Positions 6,654 through 12,542 of a stretch of DNA of 12,983 nt are shown one piece after another (position 1 is the first letter of the stretch; every line of letters starts with the position of its first letter). Source of the stretch: Spirochaetales bacterium (GTDB lineage: Bacteria > Spirochaetota > Spirochaetia > Sphaerochaetales > Sphaerochaetaceae); NCBI GenBank assembly GCA_012800465.1, contig JAAZJI010000066.1, positions 1-12,983 on the forward strand. The letters run 5' to 3'. A model generated the notes under the pieces. The model did not search any database. It worked only from the letters and a program-made list of their open reading frames with translations, and was not told the DNA's origin. A program made the translations under genes and the position numbers.

Positions 6654-7561
6654 TGCCGGTAAAGGTAACCTGTCCCGTCGATGCGAATTCCTCGTTCTTC
6701 TTCATGGATGAAAAGCGGGCGCTCACCCAGGATATCCGCCCCCTCAAAATCCTGATCCTCAACCTGATGCCCAACAAATCGGTAACGGAGCAACAGTTGC
6801 TTCGGCTCTTGGGGAACACCGCCCTTCAGGTCGAGGTGAGCTTTCTGACGACCGCGACCTACCAGTCGAAAAACACCCCGAAGTCCTACCTGAAGACCTT
6901 CTATCAGACGTTCGACCAGGTCAAGCACTCCCGGTATGACGCCTTGCTGATCACCGGCAGTCCCGTCGAGCACATGGACTTTGAAGACGTCACCTACTGG
7001 GCGGAGCTCCTTGAGATCCTCGATTGGGCGAATGAGAACGTCTTCTCCTCGTACTTCATCTGCTGGGCGGCCCAGGCGGCCCTCCATCACTACTACGGAA
7101 TCGGAAAACAGCCTCTTGAGAAAAAGCTCAGCGGGGTGTACCCCCACCGGGTGGTGGAGCCCGCCCATACGCTGATCCGCGGGTTCGACGATCTCTTCTG
7201 GGCTCCGCACAGCCGGCACACGACGATCGACGAAGAGGCGGCCAGAAGGGAGGAGGACCTCATCGTGCTCGCCGAAAGCGATGAAGCGGGGATCTACCTG
7301 CTGGTCAACGGCACCGGCAGACGCGTGTTCGTCACCGGCCACGGCGAGTATGACGCGCTCACCCTCGACGCCGAGTATCGCAGGGACACTCAGGCGGGAC
7401 TTTTGGTGGAAAAGCCGAAGAACTACTATGAAGGCGGATCCGTCACCGTCCGGTGGCGCGCCCACGCCAACCTGCTCGTTTCAAACTGGCTCAACTACCA
7501 CGTCTATCAGACGACCCCGTACGATCTGGCTCACTTGAGCAGGCAGGATCTGCACAGCTGA
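6653..7561 (+). CDS. metA: Homoserine O-acyltransferase MetA (predicted acetyl-CoA type)
   Basis: Activates homoserine for MetY by acyl transfer; cytoplasmic. It is 302 aa. The N-terminus is near-canonical (RPLKILILNLMPNKSVTEQQ). The catalytic Cys137 sits in FICWAAQAAL, the His/Glu pair is His230/Glu232 in VTGHGEYD, and WAPHSR (183-188) is present. The acyl-CoA specificity position, Gly111 in E. coli (TGAPLG) and Glu in acetyl-type enzymes, is Glu106 here (TGSPVE), so acetyl-CoA is predicted, fitting the O-acetylhomoserine-using MetY next to it. I use ATG 6653, preceded by GGGAGG (6641-6646), not the GTG at 6650. The 3' end overlaps the convergent phosphorylase gene by 31 bp. Confidence 0.95.
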   Translation: MPVKVTCPVDANSSFFFMDEKRALTQDIRPLKILILNLMPNKSVTEQQLLRLLGNTALQVEVSFLTTATYQSKNTPKSYLKTFYQTFDQVKHSRYDALLITGSPVEHMDFEDVTYWAELLEILDWANENVFSSYFICWAAQAALHHYYGIGKQPLEKKLSGVYPHRVVEPAHTLIRGFDDLFWAPHSRHTTIDEEAARREEDLIVLAESDEAGIYLLVNGTGRRVFVTGHGEYDALTLDAEYRRDTQAGLLVEKPKNYYEGGSVTVRWRAHANLLVSNWLNYHVYQTTPYDLAHLSRQDLHS

Positions 7562-8229
7562 GTGACCTCGGTCTTCAGGGTCTCCAATTGGCTGTCGGGC
7601 AGGAAGGAGAACTCCTCGACCACCCCGGATGCCCAGTTGATCGAGTATGCAAGGGCGAGCGTCCTGATTCCCGCCTCCAGCAGCACCGTCACCTCGCTTG
7701 CAAGGGTCATCCCGACGATCGAGAAGCCGACCGCCTTGAAGAACGCGATCTCCGCCTTCGTCTCGAGGCGCGGTCCGTTGGTCGTAACGTAGACGCCGGC
7801 ATCGCCAAGCGTGGGTTTCAGAGCGAGGATCCGCTTTTTCAGATCCTCGTCGAACGGCTTGTCGACTTCGATGTGGGTGACCGGCCGATCGAAGAGGGTA
7901 TGCTCCTGACTGCGCCCGGTCATGTCGACGAAATCCCTGACGATGCCGACTTCCCCCGGCTTGAGCGTTTCATCGATCGAGCCGACCGCATAGATCGTGA
8001 TCGCCTCCTCCACCCCGGTCTGCTTCAAAGCGAGGGCGTGTGCCCGATAGTTGATCCTGTGGGGCGGGACGCCGTGGGAGGATCCGTGCCGGGGAAGAAA
8101 GACCAGCCCCTCATCATCCCCTTGGCCGAGGAAGAGTTCGACTCCTCCATAGGGGGTCTCGACGAGTCTCTTTTTCAAGGACAATCCTTCAAGCCGGTCA
8201 AAGCCGGTTCCGCCGATGATCGCTTTCAT
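7531..8229 (-). CDS. mtnP: MTAP/MTIP-family nucleoside phosphorylase (5'-methylthioadenosine or methylthioinosine phosphorylase)
   Basis: Phosphorolysis of a methylthio-nucleoside to methylthioribose-1-phosphate and a purine base. It is 232 aa, short for human-type MTAP. Motifs of the family: IIGGTGFD (4-11), LPRHGSSHGVPPHRINYRAH (45-64), NGPRLETKAE (151-160), GMTLASE (173-179). The purine-binding segment reads YSINWASG with Asn198, as in 6-oxopurine phosphorylases and Pseudomonas-type methylthioinosine phosphorylase, rather than the Asp-containing TDYD of MTAP. So methylthioinosine may be the true substrate. The start ATG 8229 overlaps the stop of the upstream isomerase (ATGA) and has GGAGGAG (8238-8244) 8 bases away. 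The symbol is used for the family; substrate not proven. Confidence 0.87.
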   Translation of the reverse strand: MKAIIGGTGFDRLEGLSLKKRLVETPYGGVELFLGQGDDEGLVFLPRHGSSHGVPPHRINYRAHALALKQTGVEEAITIYAVGSIDETLKPGEVGIVRDFVDMTGRSQEHTLFDRPVTHIEVDKPFDEDLKKRILALKPTLGDAGVYVTTNGPRLETKAEIAFFKAVGFSIVGMTLASEVTVLLEAGIRTLALAYSINWASGVVEEFSFLPDSQLETLKTEVTQLCRSCLLK

Positions 8230-9239
8230 CTTCCATGCTCCTCCAGTTCATCGGGTTTGAGAATCCCGTTCGGGGTGATGATCCGGGTGACCAGTCGGGG
8301 GTCGACGATATCAAACGCCGGATACACTCCTTCAATCGTATCAAGAGTGGTTCTTGTGCCCATGCACTCCGTTACTTCCTTCGGATCGCGCGTTTCGATC
8401 GTGACATCGGCTCGGGTCTTCCTGGTCGGATCGGGGCTGATCGCCAAGGCATAGTATGGAATCCCGTACCGGGCGCACGCCAGCGCGTTCGAAAGCGTGC
8501 CGATCTTATTGACCACCGTCCCGTCCCGGCACACCAGATCCGCCGCGGTCATGTAGACCTGGACCGCTCCGGTGGCGATCATCGTCGGCCCCATGCCGTC
8601 GGTGATGACCCTAACCGGAATCCCCGCCTCCTGTAGCGAGGGCGCGGCAAGCCGGCTGCCTTGCAGGTAGGGCCTTGTTTCGCTGACCAGCACCCTGACC
8701 CTCTTTCCCGCCTGCTTGGCGTAGAGCAGCGAGAGCAGGAAGGTATGTTCGGCGAAACAGGTGGTAAGGATCTGATCGCCATCATCGATCAACGTCGAAC
8801 CGAGTCTCCCGATCCGGTGGTATGTCTCCGCAAACCGGTCGAGAATCGTGCGGACGGCTTCTTCCACGACCTTCGATGGCGGCTCGTCCCTTCTCTTCTC
8901 AACCTCCACAAGCACCTCGTCCAGCGAGCGGGCCATCGTGGTGTTGGTCGGCCGGGCGGAAGAGAGAAGACGGACGACTTGTTCAAGATGTCGGATCTGA
9001 TCCGGCGAGGAAAGCCGTTCATGATTGCGGGCTTCCATGATCATCGTCTTCAGCGCGACCTCAAGAGGTCCGCCGCCCTGGGTAACCATCGCCTTGAGGG
9101 CGGAGGCGACCTCTTCGGCGCTTCGGCAGGGGACTTCGACCCGCTCGAACGGGAACCGCCTCCGGTCAAGGATGGACAGGCACCCTTCCTCCAGACGGCA
9201 TATTCCATCTTCGGTCAGAAGAAACGGCAGGTGGATCAT
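8226..9239 (-). CDS. mtnA: MtnA-like methylthioribose-1-phosphate isomerase (eIF2B-alpha family), divergent
   Basis: Probable isomerase of methylthioribose-1-phosphate to the ribulose form in the methionine salvage pathway, matching the downstream phosphorylase. It is 337 aa from ATG 9239. Family marks: ARPTNT (95-100), ILTTCFA with Cys161 at the catalytic Cys position, ETRPYLQGSRLAA (187-199), AADLVCRDGTVVNKIGT with Asp234 at the catalytic Asp position, and PAFDIVDPRLVTRIIT (307-322). It is divergent: the usual N-terminal RGAPAIG is QGGGPLE (54-60), and TCNTG is TCFAE. Hence another sugar-phosphate isomerase is possible. A longer frame starts at 9341, but conservation begins near MIHLPF, and a promoter -10 box ends 6 bases before ATG 9239, predicting a leaderless mRNA. 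Confidence 0.78.
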   Translation of the reverse strand: MIHLPFLLTEDGICRLEEGCLSILDRRRFPFERVEVPCRSAEEVASALKAMVTQGGGPLEVALKTMIMEARNHERLSSPDQIRHLEQVVRLLSSARPTNTTMARSLDEVLVEVEKRRDEPPSKVVEEAVRTILDRFAETYHRIGRLGSTLIDDGDQILTTCFAEHTFLLSLLYAKQAGKRVRVLVSETRPYLQGSRLAAPSLQEAGIPVRVITDGMGPTMIATGAVQVYMTAADLVCRDGTVVNKIGTLSNALACARYGIPYYALAISPDPTRKTRADVTIETRDPKEVTECMGTRTTLDTIEGVYPAFDIVDPRLVTRIITPNGILKPDELEEHGR

Positions 9240-9245
9240 GAAAAA

Positions 9246-9274
9246 AGCGTAGCACAGGTGAAGTTTTGTGGCAA
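9246..9274 (-). promoter_or_regulatory. Promoter of mtnA-mtnP, predicted leaderless
   Basis: On minus: TTGCCA (9269-9274), 17 bp, TACGCT (9246-9251) preceded by TGC (extended -10). Six bases separate the -10 from ATG 9239, which places the start at or next to the A of the ATG. No SD is present, consistent with a leaderless transcript. Confidence 0.5.
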
Positions 9275-9289
9275 TTGTGTGAGGGTACA

Positions 9290-9318
9290 TTGACGCGGAG
9301 GCGGAAGGTTCGTACAGT
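9290..9318 (+). promoter_or_regulatory. Promoter of the FKBP gene
   Basis: TTGACG (9290-9295), 17 bp, TACAGT (9313-9318). The predicted start is near 9325, immediately before the hairpin at 9327-9342. It is divergent from the mtnA promoter. Confidence 0.5.
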
Positions 9319-9326
9319 AAGGGAAC

Positions 9327-9342
9327 CGTGGCCGAGGCCACG
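9327..9342 (+). promoter_or_regulatory. 5'-end hairpin in the FKBP leader
   Basis: CGTGGCC (9327-9333) and GGCCACG (9336-9342) are exact reverse complements around GA; a realistic fold is a 6-bp stem with loop CGAG. It lies at the predicted transcript 5' end. Confidence 0.4.
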
Positions 9343-9362
9343 AGACTTCATGAGGATCAGGT

Positions 9363-9839
9363 ATGTACAAGAGACAATCAAAAACCATAATCCTGGCGCT
9401 GCTGATCGTCGGCATCGTCACCGGATCTCTATTTGCCGCCGGCAAAAAAGAAGCCGCCCCGGACTCGTTCCTCGTTCGTGTGACCGGTACCCTGTCCATC
9501 GAAGGAATACCGGCTTTTTCCGTGAAGGATGAAGCGGGATCCGAGCAGCTGCTGTATGCGGGAGTCTTCACCGAGACCAACTTCCCGATCACGGATCTCG
9601 CTGTCGGCGACTACCTCGAAGTCGTGGTCGACAACTCGGTCATCCATTCCATCCGGTTCGTGAACCCGATCATCGAGGAGAATCGCATCCCGCTTCCAAG
9701 CCCCATGGATGAGATGAGTCTTGAAGACCGCTTCTGCTATGCGTACGGCTACCAGCTGATGCAGCTGTTCTCCCAGCAGGGGCTCTTCCTCGACCGAACT
9801 ACTGGGCCCGGGGAAGCATCGACGGAATCCATGATATGA
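9363..9839 (+). CDS. Exported FKBP-type PPIase, N-terminal part (frameshifted)
   Basis: 158 aa. A signal peptide (basic MYKRQSK, hydrophobic core, cleavage near SLFA-AG), then the charged start GKKEAAPD, then a small beta-rich segment (about 36-108) of unknown family, then the first half of an FKBP N-terminal (FkpA-like dimerisation) motif, EDRFCYAYGYQLMQLF (121-136). After GLFLD (residues 140-144) the frame loses similarity and stops at 9837-9839. One base back, the frame continues PNYWARGSIDGIHD, then joins the frame of the downstream ORF. One C missing at 9794-9795 (GACCCG to GACCG) explains it. The start ATG 9363 has GAGG (9352-9355) at 7 bases. Could be a real mutation, sequencing error or recoding. 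Confidence 0.75.
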   Translation: MYKRQSKTIILALLIVGIVTGSLFAAGKKEAAPDSFLVRVTGTLSIEGIPAFSVKDEAGSEQLLYAGVFTETNFPITDLAVGDYLEVVVDNSVIHSIRFVNPIIEENRIPLPSPMDEMSLEDRFCYAYGYQLMQLFSQQGLFLDRTTGPGEASTESMI

Positions 9840-10600
9840 CGAACCCCGATTCCATCGGATTCTTCGAGTTCACCGACCTCTTCGGCATCATCGACCAATT
9901 CCAGAAGGAGATCTGGGAAGCCGGAGAGGCGCCGACCGCCTACCCTGATGCGCTGAGCCTGGAGGAGGTGAAGAACCTCACCGCCGATGATGATCTCTTC
10001 AAGAAGTTCAGCTACACGTACGGCTATCTTCTGGTGTCCGATCTGCTCAAACTGAATCTCGAGGCGGACGCCGAACTGTACGCCCGGGGGGGATTGGACT
10101 TTGCCGGCTCCAACGATCCGCTGATCGATGAGTTCGGAATGCAGATGACCTTCTACGAGTATCAGCTGCTTCTGGAGGAGCGGAGCCGGGCGGAGCTGGC
10201 GGTCCTCGCCGAGCGGAACCTCGAGGAAGCCGAATCATTCCTGGCGGTGAACGCAACCAGAGAGGGAGTCATCACGACGGAGAGCGGCTTGCAGTATACG
10301 GTTCTTGAAGAGGGGTCGGGCCCCAAGCCCACGGCGGATGACCAGGTGGAAGTGCACTACACGCTGTCTTTGGTCAGCGGTCAGGTCGTCGAATCCTCGA
10401 AGGATTCCGGTCAAAGCGCCCACTTCTCGGTAGGCGGCCTGATCGACGGGTTCACCGAAGCGTTGCTCACGATGAACGTCGGCTCGACGATTCGAACGTG
10501 GATCCACCCTGCTCTCGGTTACGGGGAATATGGAAATCAGGCCATCGAGCCGAACACCCTGCTGATCTTCGAGATCGAGCTGCTCGGAATCGACGAGTAA
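9836..10600 (+). CDS. FKBP-type peptidyl-prolyl isomerase, C-terminal part (frameshifted)
   Basis: 254 aa if read from ATG 9836, which overlaps the stop of the first part as ATGA; most likely the true protein is one chain from 9363 with a corrected frame. It contains a second FKBP-N-like unit, LFKKFSYTYGYLLVSDLL (54-71) to LYARGGLDFAG (81-91), parallel to the first unit in the upstream part, a helical charged linker (105-136), FLAVNATREGVITTESGLQY (135-154), and the FKBP domain (about 168-252: VEVHYTLSLVSG, GLIDGFTEAL, GYGEYG, LLIFEIELLGI). The pocket Trp of FKBPs (GWTE) is Phe206 here and FDSS is VESS, so catalysis may be weak. It is probably a periplasmic folding factor. Terminator at 10621-10645. 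Confidence 0.8.
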   Translation: MTNPDSIGFFEFTDLFGIIDQFQKEIWEAGEAPTAYPDALSLEEVKNLTADDDLFKKFSYTYGYLLVSDLLKLNLEADAELYARGGLDFAGSNDPLIDEFGMQMTFYEYQLLLEERSRAELAVLAERNLEEAESFLAVNATREGVITTESGLQYTVLEEGSGPKPTADDQVEVHYTLSLVSGQVVESSKDSGQSAHFSVGGLIDGFTEALLTMNVGSTIRTWIHPALGYGEYGNQAIEPNTLLIFEIELLGIDE

Positions 10601-10620
10601 CCGTCACATCGTTTATGTGA

Positions 10621-10645
10621 GGACCGAAGGCCATTCCTTCGGTCC
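10621..10645. terminator. Terminator hairpin between convergent FKBP and yhcH-like genes
   Basis: A perfect 10-bp stem GGACCGAAGG (10621-10630) / CCTTCGGTCC (10636-10645) with 5-nt loop CCATT, followed on plus by TTGTTC. It lies 20 bp after the FKBP stop and 8 bp from the end of the minus-strand gene, so it may serve both. The T tract is weak on plus and absent on minus. Confidence 0.65.
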
Positions 10646-10652
10646 TTGTTCG

Positions 10653-11030
10653 TCACGGCAAGAAGAAGACCACTCTCCGAACGATCTTCTCCTGAGAATA
10701 GGTCTGTCTGCTCTTGTAGCGCTCGCCTTTTCGAAGGTAGATGAAGAGCCCCTCGGTGAAGACGGTGGAAAGCATGACCTCTTCACCTTCCGAGAGGGAG
10801 AAGAGCTCCTCTCCTTCAAGGAGCACGAGGAGACGGTTCTCCTCCGCCACGGCCTCGCTTCCCCGTTCGGTCGTCCGGTAGGTTTCGACCTGATAGCGGA
10901 CCGTATCGATGAAGTGCTCCCCGTCGGGATCGTCATACGGCAGGGAGCGATCGAGGATGTCGATCACGCTCTGCCATAACGGATGCGTGTCTCGATACCA
11001 CTCAAGGCGATCCAGGAGATCGATCAGCAT
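10653..11030 (-). CDS. Divergent YhcH/YjgK/YiaL (DUF386)-family protein
   Basis: 125 aa from ATG 11030, which overlaps the kinase stop (TGATG). The N-terminus MLIDLLDRLEWYRDTHP, the middle DPDGEHFIDTVRYQVETYRT, LLEGEEL (71-77) and the C-terminal GLFIYLRKGE...KIVRRVVFFL follow the YhcH pattern, a small cupin-like family linked to sugar catabolism and biofilm control. The usual E-x-H-x-x-YIDIQ is EENRLLVLL and the usual FxPxxxHxP is LRKGERY, so the putative metal-binding His residues are absent and the protein is about 25 residues short. A non-catalytic or repurposed member is inferred. A GTG start at 11054 is in frame but adds residues overlapping the kinase. Moderate confidence in family, low in function. 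Confidence 0.65.
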   Translation of the reverse strand: MLIDLLDRLEWYRDTHPLWQSVIDILDRSLPYDDPDGEHFIDTVRYQVETYRTTERGSEAVAEENRLLVLLEGEELFSLSEGEEVMLSTVFTEGLFIYLRKGERYKSRQTYSQEKIVRRVVFFLP

Positions 11031-11665
11031 CAGCGGGTTTTCGAGTTCTGCCACTCTTCATCGAAGTGGATGATGTGAAGCGCGCTCCCCTCGATTCCCA
11101 GCTTGGCTGAATTGATCGCAAGATCGTAGGTTCGGCAGCGGCCCCATTTCCGGTCGCTGTAGTAGTTGTAGAAGTTCGCCCGTTGCTTGTCCGTCTTGAT
11201 GCAGATGTCTTCCGCCTTGTTCGCCGGAGCTTCATACATCGCGACCGCCCGTTCGACCCGATAGGCCAGATCGGCGTGGATGAAGATGCTCAGGGTGTTC
11301 TCCATGTCTCGAAGGATATAGTCCGCACACCGTCCCACGATGACGCACGGGCCTTCACCGGCAAGGCGCTTGATCGTCTTCGACTGGATCAGGAAGAGCT
11401 GGTCGTTCAGCGGCATTTCCGTAACCCCGAGCGCCCCGCTGGCCATCGGATAGTTGCCCATCACCAGGGAGTAGAAGATACTGCTCGTCGCTTTTTCATC
11501 GGCGTTCGTGAAGAGCGATTCGCTCAGGCCGCTTTCCCGGGCGCTGATTGCGATCAGTTCCTTATCATAGAAAGGAATATCGAGCTCTTTCGCCACTCGC
11601 CTTCCGATCTCGGTTCCACCACTTCCATACTGTCGACCGATGGTAAATACGGTATTGGTACTCAT
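11030..11665 (-). CDS. Cytidylate kinase-like family protein
   Basis: 211 aa. The N-terminus VFTIGRQYGSGGTEIGRRVAKELDIPFYDKELI (6-38) is the hallmark of the cytidylate-kinase-like family (PF13189 type). The P-loop-like GRQYGSGGT has Gly17 where ordinary Walker A motifs have Lys, typical of this family rather than of Cmk. VIVGRCADYILRD (108-120) and SIFIHADLAYRVERAV (126-141) are also typical. The C-terminal half has the YYSDRKWG / YDLAINSAKLGIEG motif (168-193). It is not a housekeeping CMP kinase; the substrate is unknown. The start ATG 11665 has AAGGAG 8 bases upstream and an extended -10 promoter at 11690-11698. The stop overlaps the start of the YhcH-like gene, so the two form an operon. 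Confidence 0.85.
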   Translation of the reverse strand: MSTNTVFTIGRQYGSGGTEIGRRVAKELDIPFYDKELIAISARESGLSESLFTNADEKATSSIFYSLVMGNYPMASGALGVTEMPLNDQLFLIQSKTIKRLAGEGPCVIVGRCADYILRDMENTLSIFIHADLAYRVERAVAMYEAPANKAEDICIKTDKQRANFYNYYSDRKWGRCRTYDLAINSAKLGIEGSALHIIHFDEEWQNSKTR

Positions 11666-11689
11666 ACGCTAAGCTCCTTATCTGCCTGC

Positions 11690-11698
11690 AGTATACCA
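11690..11698 (-). promoter_or_regulatory. Extended -10 promoter of the kinase/yhcH-like operon
   Basis: On minus, TGG-TATACT (-10 at 11690-11695, TG at 11697-11698), about 24 bases before the ATG at 11665; no clear -35. It sits in the 61-bp gap after ogg, where no terminator hairpin is seen, so read-through from ogg is also possible. Confidence 0.5.
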
Positions 11699-11726
11699 TA
11701 TCAACGGAAAAAGAAGATACAAACAC

Positions 11727-12485
11727 CTACCAATGAGAGTCGATCTTTCTTCGCTCCGCATAAAACAGATGCTGCTGGGCGATCCCTCCGTACGGGGAGA
11801 AGAAGGAGGGATCTTTCCCGGGATAGAAGGAAGCAAGAATTCTCCCGGTCCACGTGTCGAGAGGGAAGACATCTTTGCGTCCATAGGCGAAGAGAAGGAT
11901 GCAGGAGGCGACTTTCGGCCCGACTCCATGAATCCGCTGCAACGTGTGCAGGGCTTCTTCATCCGTTAAATCTGAAACCGTTGCCAAAAGGTTGCTCTTT
12001 CCAGCTGCATCAAGGAGGTATTCAGCCCGATATCCGAAGCCGAGCGCCCGCAGCCTGTCTTCGGAACTCTCACGAAGGAGTTCATCCGGGGTCGGCAGTG
12101 CATGATGGTCCGGGGCGACCTCCTTCCCGTAGGTTTGCCGTAGCGCATCCAGCAGGTTCCGGATCCGCCTGATCGTATTGTTCTGACTGGTGATGAAGCT
12201 CAGGGTCGTCTCCCAGGGGTCCTGATTGAGGATGTGGATCGATCGATGGACGGACAACAGCTCTCCGAGCTTCGGATCGAGAGCGGCAAGATGGGCTTCC
12301 GCTTCTTCGTAGGGATACTCGAGATCGAAATAATGACGCAGGAACGGATCTGAAACGATTGCCGAACAGGGCTCGTTCACATCAAGCGTAACCAGACGCT
12401 GACCAATGACACCCCGATAGGTCGATCCGTCTTTTTGCCAGGCGAACGTCTGCCCGCAAAAGAGCGTCGCTTCCAGATTGAACAT
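11727..12485 (-). CDS. ogg: 8-oxoguanine DNA glycosylase/AP lyase, OGG1 family
   Basis: Base-excision repair enzyme that removes oxidised guanine and nicks the strand. It is 252 aa from ATG 12485. N-terminal LFCGQTFAWQKDG (8-20) is the OGG N-domain mark; SFITSQNNTIRRIRNLL (96-112) is the typical helix; the HhH-GPD motif IHGVGPKVASCILL (185-198) carries the Schiff-base lysine Lys191, and PLDTW holds the catalytic Asp210. The Lys makes it a bifunctional OGG-type enzyme, not an AlkA-type monofunctional glycosylase. The frame is open further upstream to 12719, but homology starts at MFNLEATLF and the upstream bases form a promoter. There is no SD before the ATG; the -10 box ends 5 bases upstream, so a leaderless mRNA is likely. 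A related HhH specificity cannot be excluded. Confidence 0.88.
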   Translation of the reverse strand: MFNLEATLFCGQTFAWQKDGSTYRGVIGQRLVTLDVNEPCSAIVSDPFLRHYFDLEYPYEEAEAHLAALDPKLGELLSVHRSIHILNQDPWETTLSFITSQNNTIRRIRNLLDALRQTYGKEVAPDHHALPTPDELLRESSEDRLRALGFGYRAEYLLDAAGKSNLLATVSDLTDEEALHTLQRIHGVGPKVASCILLFAYGRKDVFPLDTWTGRILASFYPGKDPSFFSPYGGIAQQHLFYAERRKIDSHW

Positions 12486-12490
12486 GAGCA

Positions 12491-12519
12491 ATCGTAGCAA
12501 AAGGAAAAAGATGGTGCAA
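12491..12519 (-). promoter_or_regulatory. Promoter of ogg, predicted leaderless
   Basis: On minus: TTGCAC (12514-12519), 17 bp, TACGAT (12491-12496) preceded by TGC (extended -10), then 5 bases to ATG 12485. It is the same arrangement as at mtnA (TGCTACGnT, ATG right after). Confidence 0.5.
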
Positions 12520-12542
12520 CCTCGTACCATGGGCGGTATACT
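12514..12542 (+). promoter_or_regulatory. Promoter of the restriction-modification gene
   Basis: TATACT at 12537-12542 (five of six) with GTGCAA at 12514-12519 (three of six) and 17-bp spacing. The -35 hexamer is the very same six base pairs as the -35 of the divergent ogg promoter. The predicted start is near 12549-12550, at the first in-frame ATG. Confidence 0.45.

Noticed and set aside
6371..7465. Minus-strand open frame over metY/metA
   Set aside because: Antisense of two clearly recognised enzymes; no motif of its own.
7453..8454. Plus-strand open frame over the phosphorylase and isomerase genes
   Set aside because: Antisense shadow; the minus-strand products carry the family motifs.
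9240..9341. N-terminal extension of the MtnA-like protein to ATG 9341
   Set aside because: The extra 34 residues look non-conserved, overlap the divergent FKBP promoter and hairpin, and have no SD; the -10 box argues for ATG 9239.
9785..9810. Programmed -1 frameshift in the FKBP gene
   Set aside because: No X-XXY-YYZ slippery heptamer in the correct phase is visible at the break; a single-base deletion or read error is simpler.
11183..12172. Plus-strand open frame over the kinase and ogg genes
   Set aside because: Antisense shadow spanning two recognised minus-strand genes and their promoter gap.
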